From Bacteroidaceae bacterium (GTDB lineage Bacteria > Bacteroidota > Bacteroidia > Bacteroidales > Bacteroidaceae), in NCBI GenBank assembly GCA_017470425.1, contig JAFUYT010000029.1, positions 1 through 64,000 of the forward strand: 64,000 nucleotides of DNA, read 5' to 3'. Every line of letters begins with the position of its first letter. The stretch's first letter is position 1. Positions 1 through 7,689 of this stretch are shown piece after piece. Made by a program: the position numbers and the translations under genes. The notes below the pieces were generated by a model. The model saw nothing but the letters and a program-made list of their open reading frames with translations. It was not told the origin of the DNA and searched no databases.

Positions 1-271
1 CATACCTCGCATTTTCTTTTGTTCATACCAACTCTGCATTTTAGGCTTTTGAAATGCCTGCAAAGTTAGTGGCTATCAGGCTTTGAAGGGTGGCAAATCC
101 TGCAAAATGAGCTATTGTCGGATTTCTGCCGTCGATTTTTCGCTCAAACGTTTGAATTGCTCAAAACACCAGAGACAATCGGCACTTCAGGAGTGTTCCA
201 TCCTGCAAAATGAGCTATAGGTCGGAATAAAGAACAGATAGTTTCATAACAACATCATCAATAAAAATCTG
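1..271. other. Region without a gene
   Basis: No convincing coding frame is visible. The stretch is less GC-rich than the genes that follow. It contains a 19-bp direct repeat (97-115 and 200-218) and ends at the terminator hairpin at 272-300. It could be a mobile-element remnant or the upstream region of a gene outside the window; nothing in it decides between these. Confidence 0.5.
97..218. repeat. 19-bp direct repeat pair
   Basis: The sequence ATCCTGCAAAATGAGCTAT occurs at 97-115 and again at 200-218, exactly 103 bp apart, and both copies are followed within a few bases by GTCGGA. The DNA between them is not coding. The role is unknown. Confidence 0.75.
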
Positions 272-300
272 CCGCCAATGCTCCTTTTGGGCATTGGCGG
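272..300 (-). terminator. Terminator hairpin behind the helicase
   Basis: A perfect 10-bp stem (CCGCCAATGC / GCATTGGCGG) with a 9-nt loop. Read on the minus strand it is followed by a T-rich tract (GATTTTTATT), so it is a plausible intrinsic terminator for the minus-strand DEAD-box helicase transcript. If so, the palindrome array at 357-641 lies inside that transcript's 3' untranslated region. Confidence 0.7.
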
Positions 301-356
301 CTGTGATGAGGAAGGTGGGGAAGGGAGTGCTGGCCTGGCACGATGGGACGTGGTGT

Positions 357-641
357 GGAGTACCATGCGTGGAACTCCGTCGGAAGCTCGCGAGGTTAGG
401 GGCATAAGCACGCGAGGTTAAGGGCATAAGCACGCGAGGTTAAAGGCATAAGCTCGCGAGCTTCTGGGCAGAGGCTCGCGAGGGTAAAATTGGCAGGTCG
501 GGAGGTGAAAGTTGGAGGGTCGCGAGGGGGAGGGAAGAAGGTGGTGAGATTGAGGGGAGTAGGGGGCGAGGTGAAGGGTGGATGGTCGGGGCGTTATGGG
601 CGGATGGTCGGGAGGTGAGGGGAGTATAGTGGCCAGATGTT
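357..641. repeat. 22-bp-period palindrome array A with head hairpin
   Basis: A hairpin centred at 367.5 (CCATGCGTGG core inside GGAGT/ACTCC arms) is followed 23 bp later by about 12 consecutive 22-bp units from 378 to the helicase stop codon. The first units keep a palindromic core (GCTCGCGAG or GCACGCGAG with flanking TAAG/GTTA). Later units decay to GGTCGGGAGGTGA-like sequence while keeping the exact 22-bp step. Array B at 60709-60951 has the same hairpin, spacing and core. There are no unique spacers, so this is not a CRISPR. Confidence 0.85.
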
Positions 642-2115
642 ACTCGGTTGGTTGGGGGCTTCCGGCGTTCGGCTCTTTGCTGGTGTTGGGCTCGTTGCTG
701 GTGCTCTGAGCTTTGCCGCCGCTGTTGCCTTGGCTGTTTCCTCTTTTCTTGCCGTGCCCGTGGCGGCGTTTCTTGTTGCGGCCAGGATTGCTGCTTGCTT
801 CGGGCGTGTTGCTTGCCTCGGGCTTGTTGTTGGTCTCGTGTCCGCGGCTTTTTCCGCTTTCGTGTACGTTCCCTCTTCCGCTTCCTTTTCCACGTCCATG
901 TCCTCGGCCGCGCCCTCTGCCGCGCCCGCGTCCTTTGCTGTCGCGGGATGAGGAGCCGCGGCCGGTGTAGGCGGGTGCTTCGCCGAGGGCTTCGGGGACG
1001 GGTTCCTTGGGGACTTCCTTCTCGAGGAAACGTTCGATGGCGGCGAAGAGGGGCTGGTCTTTCTCGCTGACGAGGGTGATGGCGCGGCCGTCGCGGCCGG
1101 CACGGGCGGTGCGGCCGATGCGGTGGACGTAGTCTTCTTCGTCGTGGGGCACGTCGTAGTTGATGACGAGCTGTATGTCGTCGATGTCGATGCCGCGGGC
1201 TACAATGTCGGTGGCCACGAGGATATCGACTTGTCCGGTCTTGAAGCGGTACATGACGTCGTCGCGCTGGGCCTGGAGGAGGTCGGAGTGCATGGCTTCG
1301 GCGTTGTAGCCGTGGCGCTTGAGGGTGATGGCGACGTCCTTGGTGTGGGTCTTCTTGCCCACGAAGATGATGACGCGCTCGGGCTTGCGTTCGTGGAAGA
1401 GGTGCTCGATGATGCGCATCTTCTGTGCCTCGTAGCATACGTAGGCGCTCTGCTGGATGCCTTCGGCGGGTTTATTGAGGGCGATCTTGACTTCTACGGG
1501 GTCGGTGAGGATGGTCTTGGCGAGCTCCACAATCTTGTCGGGCATGGTGGCTGAGAACATGATGGTCTGCCGCTGCTTGGGCAGGAAGGAGACGATCTGC
1601 ATGATGTCCTCGGAGAAACCCATGTCGAGCATACGGTCTGCTTCGTCGAGGATGAAGAAGCTGACGCGGGAGAGATCGACGTTGCCGAGTGAGAGGTGGC
1701 TGATGAGGCGGCCGGGCGTGGCGATGACGACGTCGGCGCCGAGGGCGAGGGCTCGCTTCTCCTGTTCGTAGCGGATGCCGTCGTTGCCGCCATAGACGCT
1801 GACGGAGGAGATGTCGTCGAGGTAGTAGGAGAAGCCTTCCATGGCCTGGTCGATCTGCTGGGCGAGTTCGCGCGTGGGGGCCATGATGACGCAGTTGATG
1901 GCGTCGCGCGGGAAGCCGCCGTCGCGGAGCTGGGAGAGGACGGGTAGGAGGTAGGCGGCGGTCTTGCCGGTGCCGGTCTGTGCTACGCCGATGAGGTCGC
2001 GGCCGTCGAGGAGGGGTGGGATGGCTTGCTCTTGTATGGGTGTGCACTCGGTGAAGTGCATGTCGTCGAGTGCGTCGAGGACGTCGTAGTTGAGGTCTAA
2101 TTCTTCGAATTGCAT
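640..2115 (-). CDS. DEAD-box ATP-dependent RNA helicase (RhlE-like)
   Basis: A cytoplasmic RNA helicase that unwinds short RNA duplexes with ATP, probably in ribosome assembly or RNA decay. The 491-residue protein shows the Q-motif region (about 21-35, TPIQEQAIPPLL), Walker A AQTGTGKT (45-52), PTRELAQQ (80-87), DEAD (157-160), SAT (188-190) and HRIGRTARAG (about 330). The last roughly 115 residues are an Arg/Gly-rich, then Asn/Ser/Lys-rich basic tail, typical of RhlE-type proteins, where such tails bind RNA. The gene lies 32 bp downstream of the LptF/G permease gene and may be read from the same transcript. Its stop codon touches the palindrome array at 357-641. The family call is firm; the exact paralogue is not. 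Confidence 0.93.
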   Translation of the reverse strand: MQFEELDLNYDVLDALDDMHFTECTPIQEQAIPPLLDGRDLIGVAQTGTGKTAAYLLPVLSQLRDGGFPRDAINCVIMAPTRELAQQIDQAMEGFSYYLDDISSVSVYGGNDGIRYEQEKRALALGADVVIATPGRLISHLSLGNVDLSRVSFFILDEADRMLDMGFSEDIMQIVSFLPKQRQTIMFSATMPDKIVELAKTILTDPVEVKIALNKPAEGIQQSAYVCYEAQKMRIIEHLFHERKPERVIIFVGKKTHTKDVAITLKRHGYNAEAMHSDLLQAQRDDVMYRFKTGQVDILVATDIVARGIDIDDIQLVINYDVPHDEEDYVHRIGRTARAGRDGRAITLVSEKDQPLFAAIERFLEKEVPKEPVPEALGEAPAYTGRGSSSRDSKGRGRGRGRGRGHGRGKGSGRGNVHESGKSRGHETNNKPEASNTPEASSNPGRNKKRRHGHGKKRGNSQGNSGGKAQSTSNEPNTSKEPNAGSPQPTE

Positions 2116-2147
2116 AATGATGTTGTGGGGTTATAGGGCTACTGGAG

Positions 2148-3263
2148 CTATCTTTGGGATTTGTGGTAGAGCCAGAGGGCTATGAGGGTGAAGAGGAGGT
2201 TGGGCAGCCAGGCAGCGAGGATGGGCGGCCAGTTGCTGTTGATGGCGAAGGTGGCGCTGACGGTCTGGAGCATGATGTAGGAGGCGGAGAGGGCGAGGCC
2301 GAGTCCGAGGGCGGTGCCCATGCCGCCTTTGCGCTTGCGGAAGGAGAGGGAGAGGCCGATGGCGGAGAGGATGAAGGCTGCGAAGGGGGCTGCGAAGCGC
2401 TTGTGGTACTCGACCTCGAAGACCTTGACGTTGCCGGAGCCGCGCAGTCGCTGCCGCTCGATGTAGTCGAGGAGCTCGGGGTTGGTGAGGGTCTCCTGCT
2501 GGTTCTTGGTGGCGAGGAAGTCCTTGGGTTCCATGAAGATGACGCTATCGACGAAGTTCTTCCGCGAGATCTCCTCGCGCAGACCTTGTAGGGTACGTAT
2601 CTTGACGTCGTAGAGTTTCCAGTGGTAGCGCTCGTCGGCGAGGGTGTCGTACTGGATGCGCTGTGCGGTGAGGTGGCTGACGAGCTCCTTGTTCTGGAAC
2701 TTGTCGAGGGAGAAGCGGTAGCCGCTCTTGTACTGCCCGTCGAAGTGGTCGATGTAGGCGATGACGCCGGTATCTACCTGTAGCTGGACATGCTCTGCCA
2801 TCTGCGGTTTCTTGCGGCTCTTGTACTGCATCTCGAACTCCAGGCGGTTGACGGAGCCGCGGGGGATGACCTCGGAGCCGAGGTAGAAGCTGAGCGTGGC
2901 GATGAGGACTGCGGAGAGCATATAGGGGCGCAGGAGCCGGCCGAAGCTGATGCCGGTGCTCATCATGGCGATGATCTCGGAGTTCTCGGCCAGCTTCGAG
3001 GTGAAGAAGATGACGGAGATGAAGACGAAGAGGGCGGAGAAGAGGTTGCTGTAGAAGGGGATGAAGTTGAGGTAGTAGTTCACGAGTCCCATGAAGGATG
3101 CATGGTTCATGGTGAACTTGTCGGAGTTCTCGGAGAAGTCGAAGACGACGGCGATGGAGATGATGAGGATGATGGAGAAGAAGTACGTCCCCAGGAACTT
3201 CGCGATGATGTAGCGGTCGAACCTGGAGAAGAAGTTGCGGCGGATAAGGTGGAAAACTTTCAT
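2148..3263 (-). CDS. lptG: LptF/LptG family permease (lipopolysaccharide export)
   Basis: Inner-membrane permease of the LptB2FG transporter, which extracts lipopolysaccharide for passage to the outer membrane. The start at 3263 (MKVFHLIRRNFFSRFDRYI) gives 371 residues; an upstream in-frame ATG would add unrelated residues read out of frame from tgt and is rejected. There are hydrophobic segments near 20-42, 60-85 and 100-120, a central soluble region typical of the periplasmic jellyroll, and three hydrophobic C-terminal segments. Start and stop codons overlap by 4 bp with tgt (ATGA), so the two are translationally coupled. YjgP/YjgQ-family membership is clear; LptG rather than LptF is a less certain choice based on similarity to single-copy Bacteroidales genes at this position. 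Confidence 0.85.
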   Translation of the reverse strand: MKVFHLIRRNFFSRFDRYIIAKFLGTYFFSIILIISIAVVFDFSENSDKFTMNHASFMGLVNYYLNFIPFYSNLFSALFVFISVIFFTSKLAENSEIIAMMSTGISFGRLLRPYMLSAVLIATLSFYLGSEVIPRGSVNRLEFEMQYKSRKKPQMAEHVQLQVDTGVIAYIDHFDGQYKSGYRFSLDKFQNKELVSHLTAQRIQYDTLADERYHWKLYDVKIRTLQGLREEISRKNFVDSVIFMEPKDFLATKNQQETLTNPELLDYIERQRLRGSGNVKVFEVEYHKRFAAPFAAFILSAIGLSLSFRKRKGGMGTALGLGLALSASYIMLQTVSATFAINSNWPPILAAWLPNLLFTLIALWLYHKSQR

Positions 3264-4390
3264 AGCCGTTGACTCAATCTTGGTATCATCAGGTCTTTCC
3301 ACGCTCTGAAGTCGCCCTCGATGATGTGGCGGCGTGCCTCGCGGACGAGCCAGAGGTAGAAGGCGAGGTTGTGGATGGTGCCGAGCTGGAGGGCCAGCAG
3401 TTCCTGCGCCTTGTAGAGGTGGTGCAGGTAGGCGCGGGTGTAGAGGTGGTCGATGGCACTGGTGCCGTTGGGGTCGATGGGCGTGAAGTCGGTGGCCCAC
3501 TTGGCGTTGCGCATATTCAGGGTACCCTCGCTGGTGAAGAGCATGGCGTTGCGGCCGTTGCGGCTGGGCATGACGCAGTCGAACTGATCGACGCCGAGGG
3601 CGATGGCCTCGAGGATGTTGGCAGGTGTGCCCACGCCCATGAGGTAGCGGGGGCGGTCCTTGGGGAGGATGCCGTTGACGAGCTCGATCATCTCGTACAT
3701 CACCTCGGCGGGCTCTCCTACGGCGAGACCTCCGATGGCGTTGCCCTCGGCATTCTTCGATGCCACGAACTCGGCGCTCTCGGTGCGCAGGTCGCGGTAG
3801 GTGCAGCCCTGGACGATGGGATAGAGTGCCTGATGATAGCCGTAGCGGGGCTCCGTCTCATTAAAGCGACGGATGCACCGATCGAGCCAATGGTGGGTGA
3901 GCGTCAAGCTCTTACGGGCGTAATCGTATGGCGCTGTACCCGGGGGGCACTCGTCGAAGGCCATCATGATGTCGGCGCCGATGCTGCGCTCGATGTCCAT
4001 GACGCCCTCGGGGGTGAAGAAGTGCTTGCTGCCGTCGATATGGCTGCGGAACTCGCAACCTTCCTCGCGCAGCTTTCGGATGCCGGTGAGGGAGAAGACC
4101 TGGAAGCCGCCGCTGTCGGTGAGCATGGGGCGGTCGAAGCCGTTGAACTTATGCAGTCCTCCAGCGGCTTCGAGCACGGCAGTGCCGGGGCGCAGGTAGA
4201 GGTGGTAGGTGTTGCCGAGGATGATCTCGGCGTTGATGTCTTCCTTCAGGTCGCGCAGCTGAACGCCCTTCACGGAGCCCACGGTGCCTACGGGCATGAA
4301 GATGGGTGTGTGGATGTCGCCGTGGTCGGTGTGTATGATGCCGGCGCGGGCGGAGGATAGGGGGTCGGTATGTTGGAGGGTAAAGGTCAT
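3260..4390 (-). CDS. tgt: tRNA-guanine transglycosylase
   Basis: Exchanges guanine-34 of GUN-anticodon tRNAs (Asp, Asn, His, Tyr) for a 7-deazaguanine on the way to queuosine. The 376-residue protein has the TIM-barrel motifs LTDSGGFQVFSL (Asp92), FDECPPG (146-152), GGLAVGEP and the nucleophile region QFDCVMPSRNGRN (Asp271). Oddly, the zinc-site cysteines expected just before the RAYL helix are absent: the segment at 307-318 reads DPNGTSAIDHLY, while the histidine of TIHNL (340) remains. Neighbours are lon (4-bp overlap upstream) and lptG (4-bp overlap downstream), so the three form a coupled operon. Confidence 0.95.
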   Translation of the reverse strand: MTFTLQHTDPLSSARAGIIHTDHGDIHTPIFMPVGTVGSVKGVQLRDLKEDINAEIILGNTYHLYLRPGTAVLEAAGGLHKFNGFDRPMLTDSGGFQVFSLTGIRKLREEGCEFRSHIDGSKHFFTPEGVMDIERSIGADIMMAFDECPPGTAPYDYARKSLTLTHHWLDRCIRRFNETEPRYGYHQALYPIVQGCTYRDLRTESAEFVASKNAEGNAIGGLAVGEPAEVMYEMIELVNGILPKDRPRYLMGVGTPANILEAIALGVDQFDCVMPSRNGRNAMLFTSEGTLNMRNAKWATDFTPIDPNGTSAIDHLYTRAYLHHLYKAQELLALQLGTIHNLAFYLWLVREARRHIIEGDFRAWKDLMIPRLSQRL

Positions 4391-6834
4391 TTCTCTTCCT
4401 CTTCTAACTTGAACTGAATGGGGTGCGCTACCTTTTCCTTGAGGAGCGCGAAGTCGAGGACTTCGAGGACGTTATCGACGTAGTGGAAGGTGAGGCCGCG
4501 GAGGTAGAGCTCGTCGATGGCCTCGATGTCCTTGCGGTTGTCGCGGCAGAGGATGATGTCGGTGATGCCGGCGCGCTTGGCGGCGAGAATCTTCTCCTTG
4601 ATGCCGCCCACGGGGAGCACCTTGCCGCGGAGCGTGATCTCGCCCGTCATGGCGATGCTGTGACGCACCTTGCGCTGGGTGAGTGCCGAGACGATGGAGG
4701 TGGCCATCGTGATGCCGGCGCTGGGGCCGTCCTTGGGCACGGCGCCCTCGGGGACGTGGACGTGGAGGTTGTAGTGCTCGAAGATGCGCATATCGATGCC
4801 GATGTCCTCGGCGTGGGCCTTGATGAACTCCAGGGCGAGGACGGCGCTCTCCTTCATCACGTCGCCGAGGTTGCCGGTGAGGGTGAGCTTCTGTCCCTTG
4901 CCGCGGCTGAGGCTGCTCTCGATGAAGAGAATCTCGCCGCCGACGCTGGTCCATGCCAGCCCTGTGACGACGCCCGCGAAGCCGTTGCCCTGGTAGCTGT
5001 CGCGCTGGTATTTGGGCTTGCCGAGCAGGTGCTCGATGTCGGCGACATGGATGCTGGTGGCGGGGAAGGCGCCGGTGCGTTCGTGGGCAAGCACCATCTT
5101 GCGCAGCAGGCGGTCGAGTTCCTTCTCCAGTCCGCGCACGCCGCTCTCGCGGGTGTAGTGCTCGATGATGTACTCGAGGGCGTCCTTGCCGAGCTTCAGC
5201 TCCTTCTCGTCCTTCAGGCCGCAGCCTTCCTTGACGCGCGGCACGAGGTGGCGCTTGGCAATCTGGATCTTCTCCTCGGTGATGTAGCCGTTGACCTCGA
5301 TGAGCTCCATGCGGTCGAGCAGCGGGTGGGGGATGCTGCCGATGGTGTTGGCGGTGGCGATGAACATGACATCGGAGAGATCGACATCGACCTCGAGGAA
5401 GTTATCGTGGAACGCCTTGTTCTGTTCGGGGTCGAGGACTTCGAGCAGGGCGCTAGCGGGGTCGCCGTTGTGGGTGCTCTCGGTGATCTTGTCGATCTCG
5501 TCGAGGACGAAGACGGGGTTGCACGACTCGGCCTTGATCAGGCTCTTGACGATGCGGCCGGGCATGGCTCCGATATAGGTGCGGCGATGTCCGCGGATTT
5601 CTGCTTCGTCGTGGAGGCCGCCGAGGGATGCGCGCACGTACTTGCGCCCCATGGCATCGGCGATGCTGCGGCAGAGCGAGGTCTTGCCCACGCCGGGAGG
5701 GCCGTAGAGGCAGAGGATGGTGGGGCGGGCGGCATCGTGGCTGTAGTAGCGCACGGCGATGTGCTCGAGGATGCGCTCCTTGACCTCCTTCATGCCGTAG
5801 TGGTTCTTTTCGAGGATGCGCTCCGCCTTGCGGAGGTCGTAGTTGCAGCGTGTGCGCTTGTTCCAGGGGAGCTTCACGAGTGTCTCGAGATAGGTGAGCT
5901 GCACTTGGTAGTCGGGGCTCTGGGGGTTCATGCGCTCGAGCTTGTCGATCTCATCGTAGAAGGTGGCCTCCACTTCCTCGGTCCAGAGGAGGCCTTCGGC
6001 GTGGCGGCGGAGCTTGGTGATGTCGTTGGTGGCGGAGTTGCCGAGCTCCTCCTGGATGTTCTGTAGCTGTCGCTGTAGGAAATAGTCGCGCTGCTGTTTG
6101 TCGATATCGACCTGCGTCTTCTGGCGGATGTCGCTGCGGATGCGGGCGAACTGCGTCTCGCGGGACACCTCGCGCAGGAGCGCCGTGGCGCGCAGGATGG
6201 GGCTCATCTCGCGCAGCAGATTGATGCGCACGGGCGTCTCCAGAGGCATGTTGGCACAGACGAAGTTGACGAAGAAGCGCATCGCGGCGGCGTTGTTCAG
6301 CGCAGCCATCATGTCGTTGGTCGGCGCGTAGTCGCTGAGCTGCACGTACTCGCGCAGCTGCTCCAGGAGTGTCTCGGTGATGGCGCGGTAGTGCTTGCTC
6401 TGCATCTCCTCGTAGTGCTCGGTGAGCTGTTCCACGTGCCCCACGAGGGTGCCGGCGACGGCGTGTACCTCCAAGAGGCGCACGGGCGCGAAGCCCTGGA
6501 TGACGGCCGTCGTGGTGTCGTTGGGTGTCTCGAAAATACGGATGACACGCGCCACGACGGCGATGTCATAGAGATCGGTCGGTTGGGGAGTATCTACGTC
6601 GGGCTCGCGCTGCGTGGCGCAGATGATGAAGGAGCCTTCTTCGTAGGCGTTCTTGCAGACGCGGATGGAGCCGAGGCGGCCTACGGTGATGGGCAGGATG
6701 ACGCCGGGGAAGAGGGCGGTGTCGCGGAGCGGCATCAGCGGCAGTGTATCGTCGAAGTGAACCTCGTAGATAGCTTTCTCGTCGCCGTCGTATTCGGCCA
6801 CGAAAGAGAAGGGATTCTGGTTGTCTGAACTCAT
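4387..6834 (-). CDS. lon: ATP-dependent Lon protease
   Basis: Cytoplasmic AAA+ serine protease that degrades misfolded and regulatory proteins. The 815-residue protein has the N-terminal substrate-binding LON domain (about 30-230), a coiled helical region, an AAA+ module with Walker [10 protein letters not shown] and Walker [10 protein letters not shown], and the proteolytic domain with catalytic Ser705 (PKDGPSAG) and Lys748 (GGIKEK). The length is normal. A minus-strand promoter box lies just upstream (6856-6863), in the 95-bp gap after trmN6, so lon, tgt and lptG probably have their own promoter in addition to any read-through. Confidence 0.98.
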   Translation of the reverse strand: MSSDNQNPFSFVAEYDGDEKAIYEVHFDDTLPLMPLRDTALFPGVILPITVGRLGSIRVCKNAYEEGSFIICATQREPDVDTPQPTDLYDIAVVARVIRIFETPNDTTTAVIQGFAPVRLLEVHAVAGTLVGHVEQLTEHYEEMQSKHYRAITETLLEQLREYVQLSDYAPTNDMMAALNNAAAMRFFVNFVCANMPLETPVRINLLREMSPILRATALLREVSRETQFARIRSDIRQKTQVDIDKQQRDYFLQRQLQNIQEELGNSATNDITKLRRHAEGLLWTEEVEATFYDEIDKLERMNPQSPDYQVQLTYLETLVKLPWNKRTRCNYDLRKAERILEKNHYGMKEVKERILEHIAVRYYSHDAARPTILCLYGPPGVGKTSLCRSIADAMGRKYVRASLGGLHDEAEIRGHRRTYIGAMPGRIVKSLIKAESCNPVFVLDEIDKITESTHNGDPASALLEVLDPEQNKAFHDNFLEVDVDLSDVMFIATANTIGSIPHPLLDRMELIEVNGYITEEKIQIAKRHLVPRVKEGCGLKDEKELKLGKDALEYIIEHYTRESGVRGLEKELDRLLRKMVLAHERTGAFPATSIHVADIEHLLGKPKYQRDSYQGNGFAGVVTGLAWTSVGGEILFIESSLSRGKGQKLTLTGNLGDVMKESAVLALEFIKAHAEDIGIDMRIFEHYNLHVHVPEGAVPKDGPSAGITMATSIVSALTQRKVRHSIAMTGEITLRGKVLPVGGIKEKILAAKRAGITDIILCRDNRKDIEAIDELYLRGLTFHYVDNVLEVLDFALLKEKVAHPIQFKLEEEEK

Positions 6835-6855
6835 GTGATAGCCTTAAAAAGCGCG

Positions 6856-6863
6856 CAAAGGTA
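6856..6863 (-). promoter_or_regulatory. Probable promoter -7 box for lon
   Basis: Read on the minus strand this is TACCTTTG, matching the Bacteroidota -7 consensus TAnnTTTG, 22 bp before the lon start codon. A clear TTTG -33 box at the expected 19-21 nt is not visible; the nearest candidate is TTTC. Confidence 0.5.
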
Positions 6864-6929
6864 CGCAAAAGAATTCAGAAATGAAAATAATAAGATAAAA
6901 ATGAGCTGTTTCACTTCTCATTTCATGGT

Positions 6930-7676
6930 TCACCAGAGGTAAAAGTCGCGCGTGAGTGCAGCATAGGCGCTGCTGCGCTGTCCGTTCTCGGTCAGCGTGA
7001 GGGTGTCGTTGCGGCGTGTGGTGGCGGTGTCCTTGCGGAAGCAGGCGAGGGTGCGCTTGGGTGGTTTCTGGGGCGTGGTCTTCACGTCGCAGCGTGCCTC
7101 CAGCGTCAGGCCGTGGTCGAAGCATAGGAGGTGGAAGGCATCGAAAGCCGTCGTGGGCAGGATCACGCAGAAGCAGCCGCCGGGGCGCAGCAGGCGTGCG
7201 CTGTCTGCTGCGAGCTCGGGGAAGGGGAGCGATGTGGTGTGGCGGGCGTCGCGCCGCCGGGCGTCGGGCGGCAGCAGGGATTCCTCGAAGAAGGGGGGAT
7301 TGCAGACGACGGCGTCATACAGCTCTTCAGGCGCGAGCGCATTTTGTACGCCCGTTGCCGATGCAGCCTGCTGGATGATGCTGTGCAGCGTGCTGCATCG
7401 CGCTGTGCAGCGTGCTGCGTAGGGGGATGCGGCGATGTTCTCCTGTGCTTGTGCGATGGCGGCCGCGTCGATGTCGATGCCCTCGACGGTCGCTGTGGGG
7501 AAGCGCTGCGCCAGCATCAGGGCGATGACGCCGCTGCCCGTGCCCACGTCGAGGATACGGGCAGGATGGTCGAGCGGCGCCCACGCGCCGAGGAGCACGC
7601 CGTCCGTGCCCACCTTCATGGCGCAACGGTCATGGTGGATGGTGAACTGCTTGAACTGGAAGTAGCTATTGGCCAT
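6930..7676 (-). CDS. trmN6: tRNA1(Val) (adenine37-N6)-methyltransferase-like protein
   Basis: SAM-dependent N6-adenine methyltransferase of the YfiC/TrmN6 family, which modifies A37 of a valine tRNA. The start at 7676 (MANSYFQFKQFTIHH) fits the family; an upstream ATG at 7730 would overlap the gene before it. Over 248 residues it shows the SAM-binding motif ILDVGTGSGVIALML (41-55), the acidic GIDID (67-71) and the catalytic NPPFF (126-130). Residues about 85-106 are encoded by three 22-bp palindromic repeat units and look like an insertion between two Rossmann strands. The gene is 13 bp downstream of the large amidase/golvesin gene. Confidence 0.88.
   Translation of the reverse strand: MANSYFQFKQFTIHHDRCAMKVGTDGVLLGAWAPLDHPARILDVGTGSGVIALMLAQRFPTATVEGIDIDAAAIAQAQENIAASPYAARCTARCSTLHSIIQQAASATGVQNALAPEELYDAVVCNPPFFEESLLPPDARRRDARHTTSLPFPELAADSARLLRPGGCFCVILPTTAFDAFHLLCFDHGLTLEARCDVKTTPQKPPKRTLACFRKDTATTRRNDTLTLTENGQRSSAYAALTRDFYLW
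7359..7424. repeat. 22-bp palindrome array D inside trmN6
   Basis: Three copies of a GCAGCnTGCTG core start at 7363, 7385 and 7407, exactly 22 bp apart. Together they span 66 bp, or 22 codons, so the reading frame of trmN6 is kept. The same core, GATGCAGCAnGCTGC on the other strand, makes up array C at 35024-35089. Confidence 0.8.
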
Positions 7677-7689
7677 GTACAACAGTGCG

